Assembly (NCBI GenBank): GCA_004335835.1
Contig: RWJK01001564.1
Coordinates: forward strand, 1 to 48,941
Reading direction: 5' to 3'
Source of the DNA: Scenedesmus sp. ARA3
Lineage: Eukaryota; Chlorophyta; Chlorophyceae; Sphaeropleales; Scenedesmaceae
Length of the DNA stretch: 48,941 nucleotides
Under the pieces are notes generated by a model, which saw only the letters and a program-made list of their open reading frames with translations, searched no databases and was not told the DNA's origin. How positions within the stretch are numbered: position 1 is the stretch's first letter; every line of letters starts with the position of its first letter. Positions 41,001-48,862 of this stretch are shown here, one piece after another. The position numbers were made by a program, and so were the translations under genes.

Positions 41001-44000
41001 TGGCCGGCTGGTCAGCCAGGGCATGATCCTGGGGGAGGTGGAGTACAGCTATGCTGTGGGCGCAGATGGCAAGGTGGCGCGGGAGGACGACCCGCACGCG
41101 ACAGTGATCAAGGTGAGTGCAGCGATGTTTTGCGTAGTTCAAGGTGTGCTTTGAGGTTTGTGGTGTTGCAGAGTATGCTGTGGGCGCAGATGTGATGCAG
41201 CAGATGGCAAGGTGGCACGGGAGGACGACCCGCACGCGACAGTGATCAAGGTGAGAGTGCAGTGAAGGCTGTGTTTGGCGAGTGAACCCGTTTTGGGTTG
41301 TTGCAGTGGAGAACGAAAATGTGATGCTTGTGAAGGTGTGGCAGAGTTGGCAGAGTATCAATGCTGTTTGATCATATTTGACAGCACTCCGTGATGTTTT
41401 GGAGCTGCGTTGTTGCTGCTTCTGCCACAGCTGCGTTTCCTTCTGGGGCATGCGTGCTGTGAACGCCGAAGACTGCAGCATCGAAGGTTCAACTGCATGT
41501 GATGGCTGAGCGCCTCTGTGTTTTGGCATAGCTGCTATCAAGTGCACTGATGCTGCTTGGTACTCAACCCAGAATTTGATGAACCTGTAACAGCTGGCCG
41601 AGGCTGACGTGGACAAGAAGGGCGATGGCTTTGTCCTCATGGCCGACCCCAGCATCCGCAAGGCTCCTGCTGCTGACGCTGCTGCTGCTGCCTCTGCTGC
41701 CGCTGCTGCTGCTGCTGCTGCTGGGTGTTGCTGCGCTTCCACCCACAAGCGCAATTGCATTGCTGGTTGACGTATGCACTGCAGGTGGCCGAGGCCGAGG
41801 TGGACAAGAAGGGCGACGGCTTTGTGCTCAAGGCAGACCCCTTGGTCTGGCCATGCTTCGCTCTGCATTTGCTGACTGTCGATGGCTACAGCGGCGGCAG
41901 CAGCTGCGCCGCAGCATCATGGCTGCTGCTGATGTTGCTGCTGCTGACATTCCTGCTGCTGCTTTTGCTGCTGCTGTTGTTGTTGGTGCTTGCTGTGCTT
42001 TCAAACAACAGGTGGCCGAGGCAGACGTGGACAAAAAGGGTGATGGCTTCGTGCTGAAGGCCGACCCATCCATCCGCGTGCACGCGCACGCACACAAGAT
42101 GAGCAAGTCCCGCGGCAACGTGATCAACCCTGATGATGTTGTGGCTGAGTTTGGAGGGGACAGCCTGCGGCTCTACGAGATGTTCATGGGCCCGTTGCGC
42201 GACACCAAGGTGGGTGACATTGCAATTATACTACTTCTTGTTCAGTGTTTACTTCAGCGAGATAGCGTGAAATAGCGTGGGTTTGTCTTCAACTGGCAGC
42301 ATGGCCTGCGCCAGCCAGTTGCAGTACAGTTGTTGTGTCTTATCATGCACAAGATTGGAGGGGACAGCTTCGGCTCTACGAGATGTTCATGGGCCCGCTG
42401 AGGGACATCAAGGTGGGTGAAGCGGCAGGCTTGTATGGTTTGTGTTCGCTTTGTGAAACGCACAGGACGTCAACGCGGCTTTCAAGCTGGGTGGGGTGGT
42501 AGGTGTTGGTGCCGGTATGGTGAGAAACGCCGCCGGTTGCAAGACCAGGTGCAGCACAGATGTTCGTGGGGCCGCTGAGGGACACCAAGGTGGGCGGTAG
42601 TCCAAGGTTCTTGTGTTTCGTCTGGTCATGATACGTACAAAGCAGCTGATGTGTTTATGGGGCTGCTACACCACACCAAGATGGTTGCAGGCAGCAGGTT
42701 CTGGTGTGGCTTTATGTAATAGTGTATGAGCAAGTCGCGCGGAATCGTGATCAGCCCCCAATGACGTGGTCGGCGAGTCTGCGGCGGCGGCCTGCGCTCT
42801 GCGTACAGCACGTCTCCGAGCTGGTTGTGATGGGACTAGTATGATTATTATTGGCTCACCACAGACACCGTGCACGGGACAGTGAACAGCGCTGTTTACG
42901 GCACAGTGGATTCACACCGCGGTGACAGATGCTATACAGGACAGCGATCATCACAGTCACAGCACACTGTACAGAACAGTCACAGCACATGGCAGATCAC
43001 CAGGAAACTATATGCTTTTTCACTGCGGGTGCTGCTGCTGCCGCCAATCATGCTGCTGCTATTATCATACAGGTGTGGAGCACGCGTGGCGTGGAGGGCG
43101 TGCACCGCTTCCTGAACCGCGTGTACCGTGCCTTTGAGGCAGGGGTGAGTGCCACCGCAGCAGCCAGTGTAACTAGCATGTAAATAGGAGGTGGAACCGT
43201 GTAACTAGGGAGAGTGAGGGCGTGCACCGCTTCCTGAACCGCGTGTACCGTGCCTTTGAGGCAGGGGTGAGTGCCACCGCAGCAGCCAGTGTAACTAGCA
43301 TGTAAATAGGAGGTGGAACCGTGTAACTAGGGAGAGTGAGGACGTGCACCGCTTCCTGGACCGCGTGTACCGCGTGTGCGAGGCAGGGGTGAGTGTCACT
43401 GCAGCAGCCAGTGTACTAGCATGCACCCAGGAGTTGTAAAGTATGCACACAGCAGTGGCAGAAGCAACAAGAACTCTTGGCAAAAATCTGCAGCTGCTGC
43501 ATGCCACCATAATTCATTTGTTTGTGTTACTTCCGTGTTATGATGGTGTCACATACTGTCATATTTGCAGGTGAGCGACGAGCCCGCCAGCAAGGAGCAG
43601 CTGCGGCTGCTGCATGCCACCATCAAGAAGGTGACAACAGAAACAGAGGAGATGCGCTTCAACACGGGCATCGCTGCCATGATGGAGTTTGTCAACGGCG
43701 TGTACAAGTGGGACAACAGGTGTGAGCTTAGGGCTGCCATTTGTTTTGGGTGGTGGGGATTTCAATGAACTCAGCTGATGGAGGAGATGCGCTTCAACAC
43801 GGGCATTGCGGCGATGATGGAGTTTGTGAATGGCGTGTACAAGTGGGACAACAGGTGTGAGCTTAGGTCTGTTATTGGTTTTGGGTTTTGAGGATTGCAA
43901 TGAACTCGGCTGATGGAGAAGATGCGCTTCAACACGGGCATTGCAGCGATCGTGGAGTTTGTCAACGGCGTCTACATGTGGGGCGTTTGTGCTGCTGCCA

Positions 44001-45195
44001 TGGATACTAAGCCCTACTTTTCTGTCTCAAGGTTTGCAACGCATAAACCTGCCGCTGCTGTTTCCTTTCTGAATCCAGGCCGCGCGCGGCGCTGGAGCCC
44101 TTCGTGCTGCTGCTGGCGGCCTGAGCTCAACATCATGATGTGTGTTGCTGCTGCATTCTTTGAACACCGCGCTTCTGCAGGCCGCGCGCTGCGCTGGAGC
44201 CCTTCGTGCTGCTGCTGGCGCCGTATGTCCCTAAGCCCTGCCTCTGTCTCAGGGCTTGCCAGCAACATTTCTGCTGCTGCCGCTGCTGTTTCCTGTCAAA
44301 ACCTGCAGGCCGCGCGCTGCGCTGGAGCCGTTTGTGCTGCTGCTGGCGCCATATGCGCCCCACATTGCCGAGGAGCTGTGGAGCAGGCTGGGCCACAGCG
44401 CCAGCCTGGCCTACGAGCCCTGGCCTGAAGCGGACGAGTCACTGCTGGTGGTGGACACCGTGAACCTGCCGGTGCAGGTGGGGTGTTGGTTATAACATGT
44501 TACCTTTTGTTGTTACGCCTAATAACAACATATTATTTGCCTTGTGTCACGAGTTTGATATATGAGGCCTGGCCTGAGGCGGATGAGTCGCTGCTGGTGG
44601 TGGACACCGTGAACCTGCCAGTGCAGGTAGGGTATTGGTTATAACATGTTGCTTTTGTTGTTACTTCTACTAACAACATATTATTTGCCTTGTGTCACGA
44701 GTTTGGTGTATGAGGCCTGGCCTGAAGCGGATGAGTCGCTGCTGATGGTGGACACCGTCAACCTGCCGGTGCAGGTAGGGTATTGGTTATAACATGTTGC
44801 TTTTGTTGTTACTTCTACTAACAACATATTATTTGCCTTGTGTCACGAGTTTGGTGTATGAGGCCTGGCCTGAAGCGGATGAGTCGCTGCTGATGGTGGA
44901 CACCGTCAACCTGCCGGTGCAGGTGAGACCGGCTTGTTACTATCACAAGTAATGTGTGTTATGTTGCAATGATGAGAGGTGGTTTCTGATAAACACGTCA
45001 GCAGCTTGGCGTTTGGGTTTTCATCAGCAGTAGCATTGCTGGTGCAGGTGGGCTGGCAGCATGTGACAAGCATGACAGTTGGGTGCCTTCTAAGATCACA
45101 TCTCACCAGGAAAAGGTGCCTGGTGCTGTGAGAGCTGCTGCTTGGCTGCCTGATGATCGGCTAGTCTGCTTCTGCTACTGCTGACACTGGGTCAC

Positions 45196-45233
<38 letters not shown>

Positions 45234-45304
45234 AGGTCAACAGCAAGATGTGCGGCCCTTTGGCTATTGGTGTTACTGCTTGTCTGCCGCTGACACTGTG
45301 TGAC

Positions 45305-45343
<39 letters not shown>

Positions 45344-45853
45344 GCAGGTCAACGGCAAGATGCGCGGCCCTTTGGATATTGGTGTGGCTGCTGTCTGTCG
45401 CACTGTGTTACACTGCTGCTGCTGCTGCCGCTGCTGCTGCTGTGGCTGCGGCTGCGGCTGCAGGTCAACGGTAAGATGCACGGCACCGTGGAGATCGGCG
45501 TGGCTGCTGTCTGCCGCTGACACTGTGTTACACTGCTGCTGCTGCCACTGCCGCTGCTGCTGCTGCGGCTGCAGGTCAACGGTAAGATGCGCGGCACCGA
45601 GAAGATCGGCGTGGCTGCTGTCTGCCGCTGACACTGTGTTACACTGCTGCTGCTGCCACTGCTGCTGCTGCTGCCGCAGGTCAATGGCAAGATGCGCGGC
45701 ACCGTGGAGATCGGCGTAGCAGCAGAGCAGGCGGCAGCAGTGGAGGCAGCGCTGGGCCTGAACACGGTCAAGAAGTTCACGGAAGGAAAAGAGATCAAGA
45801 AGGTCATCTACGTGCCAGGGAAGATCCTCAACCTGATCGTGCCGGGCAAGTGA
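32155..45853 (+). CDS. LARS: Leucyl-tRNA synthetase, organellar (bacterial-type), 16 exons
   Basis: This enzyme charges tRNA-Leu with leucine using ATP. Exons: 32155-32558, 33506-33694, 34243-34323, 34722-34869, 35664-35795, 36124-36270, 36959-37073, 37497-37816, 39089-39353, 40082-40281, 40960-41112, 42012-42209, 43073-43144, 43571-43719, 44309-44477 and 45680-45853. All phases close to 2916 nt (971 residues), longer than bacterial LeuRS (about 860) because of an Arg/Ser/Ala-rich leader of roughly 95 residues, as expected for plastid and/or mitochondrial import. Landmarks: [18 protein letters not shown]-box [26 protein letters not shown], the CP1 editing domain with [17 protein letters not shown] (editing Asp present), [30 protein letters not shown] in [28 protein letters not shown], and a C-terminal LNLIVPGK. 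A Ser run interrupts the protein after the editing core in exon 8. Nearly every exon has echo copies in adjoining introns. Which copies are spliced in vivo is my inference from protein similarity and phase. Confidence 0.95.
33240..33440 (+). repeat. Echoes of LeuRS exon 2 (5' part)
   Basis: Two copies before the intact exon at 33506. About 33250-33310 (GCTGGCCTGCACGTGGGTCACCTGGAGG...) and about 33350-33435 (GTTGCAGTGGTCCCCGCCTGCACATGGGCCACCC...) repeat the HIGH-box region with indels. Confidence 0.75.
33738..33980 (+). repeat. Echoes of LeuRS exon 2 (3' part)
   Basis: About 33738-33840 ends GTGACGACGCAGAAGAACATCGACAG|GTG, exactly like the exon end at 33694. About 33925-33962 repeats CCAGC(C)GAGCAGT(G)CGCGCTGCAGACAGGCACCCAG. 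Both follow the working donor. Confidence 0.75.
34326..34495 (+). repeat. Long (CAG)n tract interrupted by an assembly gap
   Basis: The tract begins directly after the exon 3 donor (GTAAG-CAGCAG...) and continues on both sides of the N run. True length is unknown. Confidence 0.9.
34386..34435. other. Assembly gap (50 N) inside (CAG)n
   Basis: A run of 50 N flanked on both sides by pure CAG triplets. It probably marks an unresolved microsatellite, so intron 3 length is not reliable. Confidence 1.
34535..34623 (+). repeat. Echo of LeuRS exon 3 end with its own (CAG)n
   Basis: GTTGCACCACAGACCCGGCCTTCTACAAG followed by AGAGGCG and (CAG)n repeats the exon 3 end (GTGGCTACCACGGACCCGGCCTACTACAAG) together with the adjoining microsatellite, so the duplicated block included both. 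Confidence 0.75.
34948..35032 (+). repeat. Echo of LeuRS exon 4 end and donor
   Basis: GGGCTGGGCAGAGTGCTTGCAAATGAGGAAGTGATTGTTGGCAAGAGCGAGCGCGGCGACCACCCCGTG|GTGAGT, split here for description, copies exon 4 from residue A-L-G onward. It retains the reading frame and the donor. Confidence 0.8.
35091..35551 (+). repeat. Three echoes of LeuRS exon 5 (5' 80 bases)
   Basis: Copies start at 35091, 35277 and 35465, each behind a TGCAG acceptor; the intact exon starts at 35664. Copy 1 has lost a base (frameshift). Copies 2 and 3 keep [12 protein letters not shown] and [14 protein letters not shown] in frame. Over 27 codons copy 2 differs from the exon at seven codons, all synonymous. Copy 3 has one replacement (Thr to Met). 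Confidence 0.9.
36054..36123 (+). repeat. (CTG)n tract running into the exon 6 acceptor
   Basis: About 16 CTG triplets, then TGTACACG(CTG)nCAG directly at the exon 6 splice acceptor at 36123. The repeat forms the pyrimidine-rich intron end. Confidence 0.85.
36353..36390 (+). repeat. (CAG)n microsatellite in intron 6
   Basis: About 11 AGC/CAG triplets between exon 6 and its echo. Confidence 0.85.
36427..36520 (+). repeat. Echo of LeuRS exon 6 (3' part) with donor
   Basis: The copy encodes [16 protein letters not shown], then [12 protein letters not shown], and ends at the same CAG|GTGCGG donor as exon 6. Two replacements (Arg to Cys, Tyr to Cys) and three silent changes. Confidence 0.8.
36718..36892 (+). 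repeat. Two echoes of LeuRS exon 7 start
   Basis: CTGCAGGGCCTGGCGTC(T/A)GGCGG...GAGGCTGCCGTGGC recurs at 36718 and 36830 before the intact exon at 36959. The first ends in a stop (TAG); the second keeps [18 protein letters not shown]. Confidence 0.8.
37085..37117 (+). repeat. Telomere-like motif in intron 7
   Basis: CTAGGGTTTGGGGTTAGGG followed by CTGAGGGTTTAG: degenerate TTTAGGG-type units. A reverse-orientation match (CCCCAAACCCTAAACC) is in intron 8 at about 39046. Confidence 0.5.
37126..37185 (+). repeat. Echo of LeuRS exon 7 end and donor
   Basis: CAACGCGAGCGCAGCGAGCTGCAGAAGGACAAGAC(T)GG and CGTGTTCACCAGTGAGTG copy the exon 7 3' end, with one change at the junction (CCGGTGAGT to CCAGTGAGT). 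Confidence 0.8.
37372..37450 (+). repeat. Echo of LeuRS exon 8 start
   Basis: GCAGGCTCGAACGCGCTCAACCCCGCCAC then GGGCAGCCCATCCCCATGTG repeat the intact exon start at 37497 in frame ([20 protein letters not shown]) before diverging. Confidence 0.8.
37884..38145 (+). repeat. Echoes of LeuRS exon 8 middle and end, with (CAG)n
   Basis: About 37884-37940 repeats [16 protein letters not shown]. About 38036-38142 repeats the Ser/CAG tract (expanded), GGCCTGG-TCAA-GGGCTG and AAGGCCAAG|GTGAG with its donor. Confidence 0.8.
38419..39040 (+). repeat. Five echoes of LeuRS exon 9 start
   Basis: Copies begin at 38419, 38550, 38693, 38833 and 38962, each after TTTGCAG/CTGCAG, at spacings of about 127-143 bases; the intact exon starts at 39089. 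They keep most of (T/S)[20 protein letters not shown] over ~65 bases, then diverge into the next copied intron segment. Several carry replacements or frameshifts. Confidence 0.9.
39405..39630 (+). repeat. Two echoes of LeuRS exon 9 end
   Basis: About 39411-39490 (GAGTTCAAGCCGAGCGGCAC to GACCCCGAAACAG|GTGAG) and about 39560-39627 (TTCAAGCCCAACGGCCCGCA to CCCGCAACAG|GTAAA) copy the exon end including the donor, with in-frame changes and a deletion. Confidence 0.85.
39685..40010 (+). repeat. Echoes of LeuRS exon 10 start
   Basis: About 39848-39945 keeps TTGCAGGTGCACCAGCGCGC, then [20 protein letters not shown], in frame. About 39695-39730 has only CTGGTACTACCTGCGCTACATC. About 39975-40005 repeats the GCAGGT(T)GC(C) junction and GAGACCAGCA. 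The intact exon starts at 40082. Confidence 0.8.
40360..40535 (+). repeat. Echo of LeuRS exon 10 downstream
   Basis: This copy spans most of exon 10 with damage: GGCAGCTGCTGGTGGTATCTG, CAGAAGGAGCAGTACTGAATG (stop), then a clean stretch encoding [20 protein letters not shown] and FWHR before a GTAGGG donor. Confidence 0.8.
40650..40959 (+). repeat. Echoes of LeuRS exon 11 start, with palindromic intron ends
   Basis: Copies at about 40694-40762 and 40819-40905 repeat GTCCACCAAGGAG and GGTCAGCCAGGGCATGATCC before the intact exon at 40960. The preceding intron ends share AACATGTTATGTAACATGTC then ATAAC(A/G)CTGCAG at 40786-40818 and 40927-40959; ACATGTTATGTAACATGT is nearly self-complementary. 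Confidence 0.85.
41172..41255 (+). repeat. Echo of LeuRS exon 11 end
   Basis: TATGCTGTGGGCGCAGATG, an insertion, then GATGGCAAGGTGGCACGGGAGG and ACGACCCGCACGCGACAGTG ATCAAG|GTGAG copy the exon end and donor at 41112. Confidence 0.85.
41590..41850 (+). repeat. Two echoes of LeuRS exon 12 start
   Basis: Copies at about 41595-41665 ([20 protein letters not shown]) and 41785-41845 ([20 protein letters not shown]) precede the intact exon at 42012. Most differences from it are synonymous. (CTG/GCT)n tracts lie between them. Confidence 0.85.
42352..42760 (+). repeat. Degenerate echoes of LeuRS exon 12 end
   Basis: About 42355-42412 (GGAGGGGACAGC-TTCGGCTC and GGGCCCGCTGAGGGACATCAAG|GTGGGTG) is the best. 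About 42553-42595 and 42655-42685 repeat only GGGGC(C)GCT...GACACCAAG, and about 42724-42770 repeats ATGAGCAAGTCGCGCGG, the KMSKS region. Confidence 0.7.
43145..43389 (+). repeat. 122-bp tandem array containing LeuRS exon 13 end
   Basis: The exon 13 end and the first part of its intron are repeated at 43216-43266 and 43338-43388, period 122 bp. Copy 2 is almost identical to the gene ([17 protein letters not shown]). Copy 3 has replacements. Confidence 0.9.
43775..43990 (+). repeat. Two echoes of LeuRS exon 14 end
   Basis: Copy 1, 43781-43854, encodes [24 protein letters not shown] with the same ACAG|GTGTGAGC donor and differs from the exon at five codons, all synonymous. Copy 2, about 43916-43984, carries replacements and has lost the donor. 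Confidence 0.9.
44075..44230 (+). repeat. Two echoes of LeuRS exon 15 start
   Basis: CCAGGCCGCGCGCGGCGCTGG (about 44078) and TGCAGGCCGCGCGCTGCGCT (about 44178), each followed by GAGCCCTTCGTGCTGCTGCT GGCG, precede the intact exon at 44309. Confidence 0.85.
44478..44925 (+). repeat. 148-bp tandem array containing LeuRS exon 15 end
   Basis: The exon end ([19 protein letters not shown]) and the start of the intron recur at 44564-44626, 44712-44774 and 44860-44922. The last two exon segments are identical to each other, as is the intron sequence between copies. The first differs from the true exon by four silent and one replacement change. Confidence 0.9.
45185..45640 (+). repeat. Four echoes of LeuRS exon 16 start, each behind a (CTG)n acceptor
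   Basis: Copies begin at 45236, 45348, 45464 and 45575 (spacing about 105-116), each after a CTG/CTGCCG tract ending in CAG; the intact exon starts at 45680. They encode VN(S/G)KM(C/R/H)G-type starts, then run into the next copied intron (GCTGCTGTCTGCCGCTGACA). Confidence 0.9.
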
Positions 45854-47032
45854 TGTGGTGATCTGATCTGGTGATGATCTGGTGATGATCTGGTGGTCTG
45901 ATCGTGCCTGGCAAGTGATGAGTGCGGCGGGCTTTGTCTTGTGCTGGCCTGTTAATTGACACTGGTGATGCGCAGCGCATTGCAGTGCATCATGAGCTGG
46001 AAGGATTACAAGGGCTTGCAGCTGGTGCTTCTGCTGAGGTTACATGCAGGCAGGGTGGTGTGCAGGCTCTGGTATGGCGCAGCAGCAACTAGCATCTCTC
46101 GGATTGCTGGTTCGGCTGGTTTGGAGAAAGAGAGTGAACTAGGACTTGAACCATCAGCAGCAGGCAGAGAGTGTATGTGTTGCTCTGGCTAATTCAACTG
46201 TATGATAGTGGTTGTGAAGCAGTGCTGCTGTGTGGCTTCCTGATTACGCACAGTCAAGGGCGGTCAGCAGCAGCAGCGGCTGCTGTGTTGGCGCTTGCTG
46301 GTTGTTGTTTGCTGATCAATGCGCAATGTCACCATCATTGCCCATGCAAGCCGCAATGCAGCATGCAGCTGCAGCTGCTGCTATCAGTGGCAGTTTTAGC
46401 TGGGTGGCTGGCGCTGCTGTGTAGTGCGTCTGCAGGACGCAGGGCTGTGTGACAGTCTGTGGTCTGCAGCACCTGGTTGGTGTTACATCGCACTGTAAGC
46501 GGTACCATGCCAGTGGTGGTGCCTGGGTACACCTGTGCGTGTGTGCAAACGACAGGCTTTATCACAGCTGCCGTGTTCGGTGTGACTGACAGCAATGGGC
46601 TCGTATATTGCCTGCTGCACTTGTGCAGAACGGTCCTTGAACAGTTCAAGGTCGCAGTGAATCTGCTCAAGCTGTTCAAGTTGCTGTTGAATCCTTCTCT
46701 GCTGTTTTTGCTGACATCTCGGATGATGGTGGTCTTCGATGTTTCTCCCCCTATGAGCCTCTCGTTTGCTGCTCAGGAGCAATCAGGCTGATTGGGGATC
46801 CCACTCCTTGGTTGAGTGCTACATGAGCTGGGTGCCACGGTGTTGAACGTAACGAATCTGCACGACAGCTTGCCCCTTGGTGACTCATGAGCAGCTCAGC
46901 AAGGTACTACTCTATTATATCATATATATGATATATAAGAGTGCAGCCTGCGACAGTTTCACCTTAGCGCCGCACTGGCTGATGGGCCATCAAAAATGCA
47001 ACATGTCATCTAATTTAAAAAATGCATGAGGA
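45854..47032. other. Downstream of LeuRS, no supported gene
   Basis: TGATCGTGCCTGGCAAGTGA at 45900-45919 echoes the LeuRS stop region at 45833-45853, with (GATCTGGTGAT)n stutter between. The rest has no recognisable exon. A frame on each strand at 46459-46791 is long but resembles nothing I know. An AT palindrome lies at 46912-46941. Confidence 0.4.
46912..46941. other. AT-rich palindrome
   Basis: The core TATATCATATATATGATATA is perfectly self-complementary over 20 bases, with near-symmetric CTCT/AGAG flanks. Confidence 0.7.
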
Positions 47033-47187
47033 TCACGTTACAACCAAACTGCAAGCGTGTAACAACACAAAATACCCCACTGCAAGCGCCAGCGACAGCT
47101 TGTAAGTCCCGTAGGCTGGCAATCTCTCCTGCATCTCTGCCATCTCATCGACAGCATGCCCGGTTACAACTGCGCAGATGCTCAACA
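47033..47187 (-). CDS. Possible last exon of a membrane protein
   Basis: On the minus strand, after an acceptor-like TTTACTGTCCCAG, the frame reads a helix-forming LSICAVVTGHAVDEM, then AEMQERLPAYGTYKLSLALA and VGYFVLLHACSLVVT-stop. Two hydrophobic segments around a charged loop look like a membrane-protein C-terminus. It requires phase 1 from the previous exon. The hydrophobic exon at 48365-48213 might belong to the same gene but is phase 0, so at least one exon is missing. No family recognised. Confidence 0.3.
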
Positions 47188-48212
47188 CTGGGACAGTAAA
47201 GAACCCAGCAGATCTAGACCCACAACACTTGCACCACAAAACACCAGTGCACACCCTCAGCCTGCGGCATGCGGCAGGTGCCAGGCATGGATCTTCAGGT
47301 GAGATCTAGGGTGAACACTGGCCTCAAACGAAAGGGATGCAATCACACAATGGGAGCATGGCAAAAACGTCGTGCGCTTAAAACACAAAGTGCAATGCCA
47401 ATTTGCAGCAGTGCTGACAGACTGGCAGTCTGCCACAACTTAACGGCAACCTGCCAACATCTGCATGTGCAGCACGCACCATCTGTCACTGCCTACTTGT
47501 GGGTGAGCCCCACTACTGTACATGCTAGGGGACAGGCACATAGTACACCCAACCACTGGCAACATGCAAGCATTTGGCCGTCATTCGAGCGTCTGGCACG
47601 CTCCATGTCATATGATATGTAAAACATACAATGATACACAGCTGGTGCACGCAAGCCTGCAAACAGCCAGCAGCAAGCAAGCTAAAGACACTGCTACCAC
47701 TGGAATGCAGGTGCCTGCATGCATACACAAGAGCGGCTGTTGGAAGAGTCAGCAGCAACCCAGTGAGACAAGAGTGAAAGGACTTCTGCTTCTGCACTCA
47801 AGTCTGTTGACTATATCCATACATGCACAGCAACTGCCCTGCAGCGCATCAAGTATCTGCATCGGCTGCTGTCAACGCACCCAGCACCACACAGCTTACG
47901 ACATAAAACCATATTGACCCCAACAGAAGCCACAAGGCGCGTCGCAACTGGCCAGCCAGAAAAGTGCGCTGCCGCGCAGCAAACTCGGTCAAACAGCAGC
48001 AACACCAGCGTCAACACGACGCAGCAGCACAGTCAAATGCCAGTCAAATTTCCATTACAGTACTGCAATAGACTCTCAGAACCGCCACCAACCTCGTCGA
48101 TTGGGGTGTCCATGTAACAAACGTAACAAGTTGCACTGCCACTTGGCTTGGCAGACGTCGGATGATCAAAACTGTTCACGGCACCCCTGCAGCCGCGTGC
48201 TGTGCCTCGCAC
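47188..48212. other. Undefined region, probably introns of a minus-strand gene
   Basis: A minus-strand stretch around 48110-48180 encodes HPTSAKPSGSATCYVCYMDT (a CxxC) and may be an exon, but I could not define its borders. The rest shows no clear feature. Confidence 0.25.
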
Positions 48213-48365
48213 GGACAGGCATGTCAGCAGTGCAGCTGGCACTACAAGCAGCATGAACACACCAAATCCTGCACATAATAAATCGGCGCATGCACTCCCA
48301 GCAAGCACCAGCATTGCCCTGCACATGCACAGCAGCACACCACTTCTTCTGCTGACATGAGACAC
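48213..48365 (-). CDS. Possible internal exon coding a membrane segment
   Basis: The acceptor GAGGCTGCAG and donor CTGTCC|GTGCGAGG bound 153 nt (51 codons, phase 0 to 0). It encodes VSHVSRRSGV followed by two adjoining hydrophobic stretches (MLVLAGSACADLL and FGVFMLLVVPAALLTCL). It is hydrophobic, but cysteine-rich chance frames are common here, so confidence is low. Confidence 0.3.
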
Positions 48366-48649
48366 CTGCAGCCTCGCCACCAAACGGCCTTGCCTGCACA
48401 ACGCTGCCAGACATGTCACTCCGCACAGCCACCTGCCTAGCAATGCACGCTGCTGCAAACCGCAGCACCATCCGTACACATGAATGAGCATAGTTGCCGC
48501 TGCCGCTGCCAAGCCACCACCAGCACATGTGCAACTACCTTCCAACACCGCAGCCACAGGGCACAACCAGCTCCAAAAACTTCGCCTACATGCATTCAGA
48601 GTGTTGATTGGTTCAGCTAAACAAGGTCAGCGTAACTAGCCTCCTCCCG

Positions 48650-48728
48650 CAATCACAGCCCCCGCCGGGCCACATACTGTTGCACAAAGTCCGGCAACTG
48701 CTCCAGCACCATCGGCGCCTGCCCCAGC
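48650..48728 (-). repeat. Frameshifted echo of the right-edge terminal exon
   Basis: On the minus strand CAGGCTGGGGCAGGCGCCGA and following bases repeat 48941-48866 nearly base for base, with one extra G that breaks the frame and without the TGA at the same place (GCTGTGATTG). Confidence 0.85.
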
Positions 48729-48862
48729 CTGCTGCATCTGGCCCAGCACCTTATGCATACCCACAGCCACATGGCATGTAAAAGTCGGTGCAACCAGCCC
48801 GATGCTTTGATGCTGCTGCAGATCAGCTACACAACGCAAGCAAAGTGGTAAGCGTGCTCTCT

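Noticed and set aside
46459..46791. Plus-strand 110-codon frame and a minus-strand frame (QQQLEQLEQIHCDLELF) on the same DNA
   Set aside because: Neither has partner exons, splice borders or a recognisable family; kept only as part of an undefined region.
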